Source of the DNA: Areca catechu
Lineage: Eukaryota > Streptophyta > Magnoliopsida > Arecales > Arecaceae
NCBI GenBank assembly: GCA_021397845.1
Contig: CM038052.1
Span: 131,569,854 to 131,633,853, forward strand
Length of the DNA stretch: 64,000 nucleotides
Direction of reading: 5' to 3'
Part shown: one piece after another, positions 56,185-64,000 of the stretch
How positions within the stretch are numbered: position 1 is the stretch's first letter
How the letters are laid out: each line of letters begins with the position of its first letter
The notes under the pieces: model-generated
What the model saw: the letters and a program-made list of their open reading frames with translations, nothing else
What the model was told of the DNA's origin: nothing
The model's database searches: none
Made by a program: the position numbers and the translations under genes

Positions 56185-57507
56185 TGTTGACCCCTGGAAT
56201 GATTTTGATGATTACAAAACATTGGAGCATGTATGCTTTACTAATTCTTTCAATTACTCAAGAAGTTTTGCAGAAAGTATTTATCTTTATATCAGTTGAT
56301 TTTCTATCTAGTTGAGATATATTCCAGTATGTATGAACTCATATACATTTCAAGCTGTAAAGCCCTAATTTCTCATTCTTGTAATCATGTTAAAAGGGCA
56401 CTAAATCAGTACAAATGAGTGTAAATAGGATAGACATGTGTGGTAGGCTCTTTGAATGATTGGAAGATGTGCTCTTGTTGGAATCTTGATTTGAAAAAGT
56501 TTGGAAAAGTTTGAAGGCATTTGAAGTACTTTTATTTGAGTCGACTCTTAGGCCAAGAGCCGACTCTTGTTCTGGCATGGTACACTGAATTTCAAAGTTT
56601 CAGAAGCTCGAGCTAACTTGAGCATGAAGTGTCGACTCATAAATATTGTTAATTTCATGTTTCAGGAATTCAGGACTTCGAGCCGACTTGACCCATGAAG
56701 AGCCGACTCATCCAGAGTTTGTGTTTTTGGTGATTGAAACTTCGAGCTGACTAAGCCTTGAAGAGCCGACTCCTCCAGAGTTTGTTCTTTCCATCGTTTG
56801 AGACTTCGAGCCGACTCCTGGTTCTCGAGCCGACTCGAGTGACGGGTTCTGGCATTCTAACGACTGGTTGCTGAAATAGTTTTTTGAATTCCAAAAGCCC
56901 TCCAACAGCTATTTTTCAGTTCCCTAGGCCTTACTATGGCTAGTTTGCTTGGAAACTATAAAAGGGGAGTATTGAGGGATTAAACAATTCTTGAGATTAT
57001 TCATTGAAAGCTTCACCAACTGATCTTCATTCTTGAATCCAACCTTTTGAGGAAGTTAAGAAGTAGCTTGAAGAATATTCAAGAGCATTTAAAGCTAGGC
57101 TTCAACTTGATTCATCGACAACTATCAAACAAATTTGGTTTGTTGTAAAGTTGCTTTTTCCATTTGATATATCTTGTTTTCTCTCTAAGAAAACAAGGGC
57201 TATGTCTTGAGAGTGTGTTGGGTTTCTTTGGTGAGCCCGATTCTAAAAACGAAAGGGAGTTAGGTTCTTGGTTAACCTATGTTAAAACCAAGTGTGGATT
57301 TTTTTTGGTGATCCCGTATTAAACCAAAGTATAGAGATTTGGATTGTGAGCCTATGAAAACAATCCGACTGTATTTCAGTGGAGGATATAGTGGAAATCC
57401 TAAGTGATCCTTGGGTAGTGGACGTAGGAGTGGGTTGCTCCGAACCACTCTAAATATCTGGTGTTTGTGATTGCCTTGATTGTGTTAATTATTTGCTTCT
57501 ACATTGC

Positions 57508-58959
57508 TGTTGGCTCACCCAGTGATTTTGATGAATAACAAAACATTGAGTGCAATTGTATTCTAATGAGGATTTCAAGTTGTGAGTTTTCAGGAAGAAA
57601 GCACCTCAAAATTCCAAAAAAACTTATGGTATATGGCATGCAATGGCACGGAGCAATTCTCACATATCCGGGCATCCTCTTCATTGAAAAAGGGCTTATA
57701 ATTGTTTAACTATTATGTGTTTATGTATTCATGAATTTTATTTTTGTTTTCGAGGCATTTACACTTGAATCTAGATGTTTTCAGTCTCAAGTGTCGACAC
57801 CTGGACAGTCAAGTGTCGACACTTCAGCACTTGGCACGGACAAAAATCCTTGGCACGCCAAGTGTCGACACCTATATTCAAGTGTCGACACCAAGTGTCG
57901 ATACTTAGGTTCAAAGTGTCAACTCAAGGCCTGAGATTTTTGAAAATACAGAACTTGTTGTTTTGAGGATTTTTGTGTCAAGTGTCGACACCTGTGCATC
58001 GAGTGTCGACACTTGAATGGTCAAGTGTCGACACCCAGAAATCAAGTGTCGACACCTGACAGCCAAGTGTCGACACCTGACATCCAAGTGTCGACACTTG
58101 CAGCCTGACAACTAACGGATCTATTTTTCTGGCTTGCAGAAGTTGGTTTTCAAGCTCCAAACGGCTATTTCCAATGCTCCAATGGTCACAAACCATTTTT
58201 AGAAGGTTTTTGGTGTATTTAATCTCCACCAACCTCATTTAAAGCAAGAGAAAGCAAGAGAGAAGTGAAGAGAAGTCTATTCAAGAGCATTCAAGTCCAC
58301 TCAAAAGCCAAAAAGCCAATATTCTCTCCAAACTTCAAATCAAAAGTCTCTTCTAGCTTGATTCTACTCAAAAGCCTATAAGCTCAACCTTACTACATTC
58401 CAAAAAGAGGCAACTTGAAGAAGAGTGAAGACAAAGCATTCTTTTGAGCTTCAAAGATTTCAATCTACTCTTGAAGAGAGTTTGTTGTAGCTTTTAAATT
58501 TTATATCTGTTTATTGTGATTTGACCTTGCTTTGAAGGGTGTCTTGAAAGAAGGTTATTGTGGTTTGTTGGTGAGCCAAAGGGACAAAACCAACTAGGGT
58601 TAACTTGTGAGCCCGAAGACAAAACAAGTATTTAGGTTTGTTGGTAAGCCTAGGTGACAAAACCAACTTAGGTTTTGACTTGTGAGCCGTGAAAACAAGT
58701 CAACTATAATCTGGTGCGGATTATAGTGGAATTCCCAAGGGTGGCTTGGGGAGTGGATGTAGGTGCTAGGTTTGCACCGAACTATTATAAACTTTGTATT
58801 TGTGTATGATTGCTCTCTTCCTCTCGTACTCTTTAATTATTGCTATCATCTTGCATCAAATTATTATTGCTCACAAGCACCACTGAACCTTCATTTTATT
58901 GTGTTAAATTTTAAAAGATCAATTCACACCCCCCTCTTGGGCTCCATTTCTGGGCAACA
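57508..58959 (+). mobile_element. Solo LTR (1452 bp) of another SIRE-like copia element
   Basis: Target duplication ATTGC (57503-57507 and 58960-58964). Starts TGTTGGCTCACCC and ends CTGGGCAACA, like the copia-2 LTR end. The parts after the repeat cluster (GTGAGCC-, GTGGAATTCCCAAG-type text at 58570-58760) parallel copia-2 LTR 42840-43060, so the families are related. Contains a cluster of GTGTCGACAC palindromes at 57790-58100. Confidence 0.85.
57790..58100. repeat. Cluster of about ten GTGTCGACAC palindromes in the solo LTR
   Basis: Nine to ten exact GTGTCGACAC sites, most preceded by CAA, plus two variants (GTGTCGATAC, GTGTCAACTC). In the same relative place as the GAGCCGACTC cluster of copia-2. 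Confidence 0.85.
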
Positions 58960-59059
58960 ATTGCATATTCACCACAACACTAAAAGAATTTTAAATTGCA
59001 CATACTTGCAAAAGTTTATAATCTCAATTTACCCCCCACTTGGGAAGCACCTGGCGACA

Positions 59060-60722
59060 GTATGGAAACCATATGCTTGGGTTCTTGAATATTGCTTTGC
59101 AAACATTTGACCTATCCGGATGTCGGGCACCATTGCTAGATGGTTGCATCGATTAATTCAGAAATGGTTTCTAAGCTATCGACTTAGTGTTTGAACCAAT
59201 GGGATCACAGACATAAGAAGTTTCTGGACCGATCATGATGCATGATTAATAATTAAGAATCATTCAGTGATAAAATCATAAATATGATAAATAATTAATC
59301 TAGCATAAATATTATAAATTAATAATTAATAATTAATTAATTATAAGAGGATTAATTAGTAATTATATGTTAATGGTTCTATTTGATTGAGAAAAGAGGT
59401 TTAGGTCAAATCTAATTGAATTTGGTTCAATTAGATTTTACCCGATTTGGTTATTTGATGGTCTAATCGCTAAGAAATTTTTAATTTCGATTCAATTCAA
59501 ACTTGGACCTGATTATTTTCTAATATAACTAGGATTTAATTAAGCCTAGTGGGACCTATTAGATTAGGTTTAGTTATTTAAAATGGGTTAAATTAAATTG
59601 GATTTAATTGGAACCTAATTTGAATTGGATTAGAAACCTATTCCTTAGTCTAGCCCAACTAGGATTCCATAAGGATTCTCCATGCCATATATCTCACATT
59701 TTTCATGAAAAACTCTATGACAATCATGTTTTCATGCTCTCCCTCTTTCCTTATCAGATTAGAATTAGTTAGAATGAGTTTTAAATTTAATTGGTAGGAG
59801 TTTGATTAGAAATCAAATTCTTTAGCTTATCTTATTTGTAGTTGGTCTTAAATTCTATAAACCTTATCCTATAATTGTCACCACTTTTATTTGAATTCCA
59901 AATGAAATGTGTGATGAGAAGAGGGCCCAAATACTGGTGATTTAGAAGTAGATTACCATGAAATAATTTATAGAAATTAGATGGGTCATGGAGTCTCATT
60001 TTGGTCCTTATCCTAATCTTATCCAAACTCCCCTAATCCTATCCTAATCCACTTGCCAAATTTTCTAAAATTATTCTGTGATTGTGGGACCATAGAAGCT
60101 TAAATTAGCATGTAATCTAATAGAAATGGAAAAATGTTGAGAAGTGAGCATGAATACAAAATTGGCATGAGAGGTTCTTTTGGGTGCTAGGGATGAAGGG
60201 AGAGAGAAAATAAGAAAAAAAAAGTAGAAAAGGGTTTCTTAAATTTTGTTTTCTCCTTATTGATCTAGACCTCTTCATCCTTTTCTTATATTTCTTAGAA
60301 GGCTCAAGAAGGTCCAATAAAATATATTTTTCAGCCATCCAATGACCTTTGGAGGGATCTAGCAGTCCCGGGAAATTGATCGCGTCGGGGCTTCATGTAG
60401 ATGATTCATAGAGGCCGGACACCCAACGTGGCTATGAAGCAACATGGAGAGCCTTTACCATGGACTATCAATAGTGACGATCATCGATCTGTAATCAGGT
60501 ATGAAATTAGATTTCATATTGTTTATATATTATATTTAAACATGCATCGGCTAAATTTATGCATGTTGATTTGTTTTCTATACTGCATATCATGTCATGA
60601 ACTTGATTAGGATTTATCAAAATTATTCTAAAATATATATTTTATATTAAAATAAATTTAAACTAAATATACTTCCACTATAAATTATAAAAAAATTATG
60701 TATAAATTCTAGGCGATTTTTA
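59060..60722 (+). repeat. Copia-3 5' LTR, second part
   Basis: Resumes after GTATG. Contains AATTGGATTTAATTGGAACC-type stretches as in copia LTRs and ends shortly before the primer site. Exact end uncertain by a few bases. No gene. Confidence 0.6.
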
Positions 60723-60726
60723 ATAG

Positions 60727-60738
60727 TGGTATCAAAGC
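60727..60738 (+). other. Primer binding site of copia-3
   Basis: TGGTATCAAAGC, one mismatch (G to A) from the initiator-Met site. Confidence 0.75.
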
Positions 60739-62290
60739 AATCAGTTTTTTATAACATGATATATAGATGTAGAACCTTACATATTAGATGTAATTTTAAT
60801 TCAAGTAACTACTTCAGATTGAATTGATCACCATGGCTATCTAGTCATAAGAGAAAAGTAGGGTTTAAAGGCCCTTTTTTCCTATGCAATGGGATCTCCT
60901 ATGGCATGTAAGGGTGCTGCTTATAGTTATATCCCATGACAAGCGAGATGAAAGAAAATTATTAAAATTATTTTGATATTAGATCTATTTTTTATTGATT
61001 TAATCCTTATTAATTATTATTTTTGATCTGAAATTAATGTATTAGGATTTGTTTTTATGTTTAAAATATGAAATATAAAATTAATTTCAATATAAGATTA
61101 TATTGCATAGTTGAAATCTAAGAGTGTTTAATATATATGTGATGCATGTAAATTGTAGATCTAAATTTAGCAAAATTAATATTGATTAATTTTAAAATTA
61201 AGAGGTCTAAGATTAGATTTAGAATTGTGAATTAAAGATCTAATCATATTTTATAAATAATGGGCATTGGATAACTTGAATTAGGTCAAATAACTAGGTT
61301 AGACCTAAGATTAGAATTTTGAATAATATGAACCTAATAAAGAATTGGATTTAATCTAACCAAAAGTTGATTAGGATGAGATCAAATTCTCTCTAGATCA
61401 AATTGATAGTGATAGTTGATCAAGTAAACAAATGGATATGATTATGGTTCAGTAGTCGACTCGAGTCCTTAGGCAAGTCTAATCAAATCTGATGAACCAA
61501 TTGGTGTCAAAGATAAGTTTGGCATTCTGATCATGGTCATTAATTGGGACTACCTCTTATCTAGCCAACTTGTTTAGTGTCATAGAAAAGAAGTTAATGG
61601 TGGAACCCTCCCATTGATTTCACTTACCTGGCCAATATGGTCAATCAGAATTTGATCAGATAGCTCATTGATTCGAGTAACCCATGCTAGTAAGGATGAT
61701 CAGCTTGATTGATTTAGGTATCCTTGGACCAATTATGTCTTTGACCCTCATCATAGACTTGGTGAAGTTAGTGGGAGGATTGGTCCATGTCTTCTTTTCT
61801 CTTCTAAACCATTAATAAAAATTTCTAAATTATTAAATCCTTAAAATGACAATTATGGGGATAACCAATCATAGCCTCCCATTAAGAGGATGGTAATGGG
61901 TTTAATAGTTATGATGATCATTGGAGGTCCAAAGACTTGATGCTCATCTAGCTATTAGATTTATATACATATTATGATAATTCAGTCATGACTCATTAAT
62001 GGTGATCAGGTGGGTTGAGCCATATTCGGGCTTGGTCATTTATTGGTAAAAGTACTGAGTCGGTCATGTTAATGGTTAGACCTAACTAGGATTTCAGTAG
62101 AGGTGCCAAATGCCTACTGAAAAGGAAGCTGGGATAAATTGAATATTAGAAGTTGTTTGGAGAAACAATTGGTTAAGAACCTAACTTTACATCCACATGG
62201 ATGGGTCAAGCTACACTCGGGCTCAGTGTAACCTATAGGATTCTAGTACCTCCTAGAAAATTAATGTAATTCCTAAGATTAGAGATAGAT
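60739..62290 (+). other. Leader of copia-3
   Basis: Matches the copia-1 leader: GTAGGGTTTAAAG and ATCTCCTATGG strings, and TTTCACTTACCTGGCCAAT at 61619 against 16098. No coding sequence; gag would follow after chromovirus D. Confidence 0.65.
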
Positions 62291-63672
62291 TGATGGGGGA
62301 CAAAAAAAAATGATGAATGGAGAGTGTTAGCAAGCTAACCAGCAAGCAAACTTGAACAATTAATTATCAAATAAATGCTCTAAATTAATCCAAGAAAAGA
62401 ATCTTCATAAGGAGACTAGTTGATCTAAATTACAATACCTGAAATGTAGATCTAGTTCAAATAAGATTAGGATTTTCATGGCAAAGAAAACATCTCTACT
62501 AGGGCAAGTTAACCTTCAAATGATCAGATCTAATGAAGCTTAGGAAGAGTTTTCCTACCAACAATGATGGCTAATTATCTGGTGGAAGAAGGAGCTCTTT
62601 TCACTCAAGGATTAAGGTTTAAACTATAAGACTAGCACTCCCTACCTTTAGGACTCACCTTGGCCATGATGGACATGGAAAATTAGAGAAAACCTACATC
62701 AAATCAGAGATTAGGCATGGAAGGAGAATTTAAAATGGAATGGAAACAAAAAGAAGAAGAAAGGGGAAACAAGAAGAAGAAGAAAGGGAAAACAAGGAAG
62801 TAGAAACCGGCACCTTCAAGGAATGATGCTTGGATCTTGGATCAAGCAAGGAGCACTCCACCTTTCGAGCACTCAAAGGACCTCTCACTCCCTTCTCAAA
62901 CATGAATTTAAACACTCCAACTTAAAGGACTAAATCACTCCAACTAGAAGAACTAAATCACTCCATACAAGAACTCAAGATAGAACTCAACAAGAAAAGA
63001 ACCTTCATTAATTCTCAAAATATTTCATACATGGAATACCTTACAAGGGAAGCCTTGGACCCTATTTATAGCCTTAGGGGTCGTCCAAAGTGAGGAGGGG
63101 AGGTGGGGTTAGGTTAGCTAACCATTTCTAGTTAAATCCAACTCCTTTGGTTACATAGCTGCAACAAGAAACAACTTCTAGGTAAGAGGTTGTAACAACT
63201 TGCTATGTGGCACCTAGGTGGCTTTGACATTACTGATATGAAGTCCTAAGTGTCATGTGATGTGGCATCCCACTTGGCAAGTTGGTTGGGGGGTTGTTGG
63301 GTGAGTGAGGAGTGGTCCCATGCTTCCCCTCAAAATGCTTGATGTGTTGTTTCTCATGTCTCCCAAAATATGTCCCATGTGAAGAATAAAATGGGCTTCT
63401 AAGAGGTAGCATCATGGGCTTCAAAAGGTGGTATCTTGACTTGCTTGGGCTTTGACTTGGGCATGCTTGAAGTTGGTCTTGATCTGGATTGAGTCGACTC
63501 AAGGGACTGGCGGCCTTCTTTCATGAGTCGGCTCATGAATTGGTCTTTGTCTTCAAGGGTTTAGTGGGCTTCATTCCAAGGTTTCCATTAATCCTAAGTA
63601 TACTATTTTAGTTGAAAAAAATATCAAGAGAATTAGTTGAAAAATATTTCTTTTCTTGTTGATGTCCCATCA
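62291..63672 (-). repeat. 3' LTR of chromovirus D (1382 bp)
   Basis: Minus-strand CTATAAATAGG near 63061-63071. Two palindromic motifs GAGTCGACTC (63491) and GAGTCGGCTC (63525) occur near its minus-strand start. A GAAGAAGAAAGGG repeat lies at 62750-62790. Confidence 0.8.
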
Positions 63673-63689
63673 ATTCTCCCGGGGTGGAA

Positions 63690-63990
63690 AAGAGCTTGAC
63701 TCTGTCGAGTAGGAAACAGTCTGATTTTGGTAATACTCTAGTAGGCCTGGTCAATTCTTTGTAGGTCTTCTCAAGTAATCCATGAGTCTTCAGAATCAGG
63801 GCATCCTTGCCAATGAACAAAGTAGCGTTGATAGTCTCTATTTCGGGTAGTGATAGTCTTATTGTCTAAGATTCGCTCAATCCTATCTTACTGCTTTGGT
63901 AACTTGGCTGGTGGACACTCATGGGTTGGCTCACTCTCAAAGATAGAATCAGGCTCAAAAGGCTCACTAGGTATCACTGTTGGTTCCTTT
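63690..63990 (-). pseudogene. Chromovirus D integrase tail and chromodomain (broken)
   Basis: One minus-strand frame with stops: EPFEPDSIFESEPTHECPPA, DRIERILDNKTITTRNRDYQ, RYFVHWQGCPDSEDSWIT, stop, EDLQRIDQAY. The tryptophans of the chromodomain are kept. A tail with the RQSQALFHPG stretch leads to the polypurine region at 63673-63683. Confidence 0.75.
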
Positions 63991-64000
63991 AACCTCCTAG

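Larger units (their letters stand above)
41735..59059 (+). mobile_element. Ty1/copia SIRE-like element copia-2 with env-position ORF
   Basis: Target duplication GTATG at 41730-41734 and 59060-59064. 5' LTR 41735-43238, primer site 43241-43252, gag (43286-44300), protease (about 44400), pre-integrase/integrase (50801-51480), RT (about 52070-52760), RNase H (about 52960-53547), extra ORF (about 53800-55466), two polypurine tracts (55663-55676, 56171-56184), 3' LTR 56185-59059. The extra ORF between pol and the 3' LTR and the inner polypurine tract are typical of the SIRE/Maximus branch. Two nested insertions (44733-50795 and 57508-58959). Many stops. Confidence 0.85.
56185..59059 (+). repeat. 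3' LTR of copia-2, interrupted by a solo LTR
   Basis: First part 56185-57507, second part 58965-59059, ending ACCTGGCGACA. TATAAAAGG at 56957-56965. The motif cluster (56538-56845) has ten GAGCCGACTC-type sites. Confidence 0.85.
41001..62290 (+). mobile_element. Copia-3 (relative of copia-1), 5' LTR and leader only, heavily interrupted
   Basis: 5' LTR in two pieces (41001-41734 and about 59060-60722), primer site 60727-60738, leader to 62290, where chromovirus D begins. The LTR start TGTGTCATATAGCCAGTC and total length of about 2.4 kb fit copia-1. Leader sequence 60780-60960 matches 15640-15790. Copia-2 occupies 41735-59059. The coding part is beyond chromovirus D, outside the window. Confidence 0.7.
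62291..64000 (-). mobile_element. Chromovirus D, partial, minus strand
   Basis: 3' LTR (62291-63672) followed to the right by the integrase tail and chromodomain (63690-63990). The rest is beyond the window. Ends TGATGGGGG and CATCA; the LTR is related to chromovirus A's. Inserted in the leader of copia-3. Confidence 0.75.

Noticed and set aside
57790..58100. Direct repeats with spacers suggesting a CRISPR array
   Set aside because: Repeats are ten-base palindromes with uneven spacing inside a plant LTR flanked by a target duplication; eukaryotic context.

Overview
The window looks like intergenic, heterochromatin-like DNA from a flowering plant, most likely a monocot and possibly a palm (inferred from the kinds of retrotransposon and the long TE nests; not proven). 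Nearly all of it is degenerate retrotransposon sequence. The only host coding sequence I can support is one terminal exon, at 34835-35125 (+). It encodes the C-terminus of an ARC6-type plastid division protein.

Left nest (1-32436). A Ty3/gypsy Tat-lineage element (Tat-1, + strand) runs from an interrupted 5' LTR (5369-6766) to a 3' LTR (31179-32436). A minus-strand chromovirus (chromovirus A, 1-5368) sits in its 5' LTR. A 213-bp MITE (6538-6750, 9-bp duplication) also sits in that LTR. Tat-1 carries gag, PR, RT, RH and IN in order on +, then a 58-bp tandem array, then an antisense extra ORF. A Ty1/copia element (copia-1, 13221-28869, LTRs of about 2.3 kb) splits the antisense ORF. Copia-1 is itself split inside RNase H by a minus-strand, internally deleted chromovirus (B, 20458-26455, duplication AAGAA).

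Middle (32437-41000). This holds a hAT BED-finger remnant, AT-rich DNA, a GGTT-rich repeat inside a probable intron, the ARC6 exon, a possible solo LTR, a second Tat fragment (LTR plus start of gag) and a minus-strand copia LTR.

Right nest (41001-64000). Copia-3 (+, LTR from 41001, PBS at 60727) is interrupted inside its 5' LTR by a SIRE-like copia element (copia-2, 41735-59059, duplication GTATG) that has an extra env-position ORF. Copia-2 is interrupted in pol by a solo LTR (44733-50795, duplication TAGTA). That solo LTR is interrupted next to its TATA box by a deleted chromovirus (C, 45534-50042). A second solo LTR (57508-58959, duplication ATTGC) sits in the 3' LTR of copia-2. A minus-strand chromovirus D enters the leader of copia-3 at 62291 and runs off the right edge.

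All retroelement reading frames seen carry stops and frameshifts, so no element here looks able to move by itself. The most unusual signals are arrays of ten-base palindromic motifs in several LTRs, a primer binding site captured inside both LTRs of chromovirus C, two chromoviruses that lost the catalytic pol core but kept gag-side sequence and a chromodomain, and the antisense ORF of Tat-1 whose halves rejoin in frame across 15.6 kb of nested insertion.
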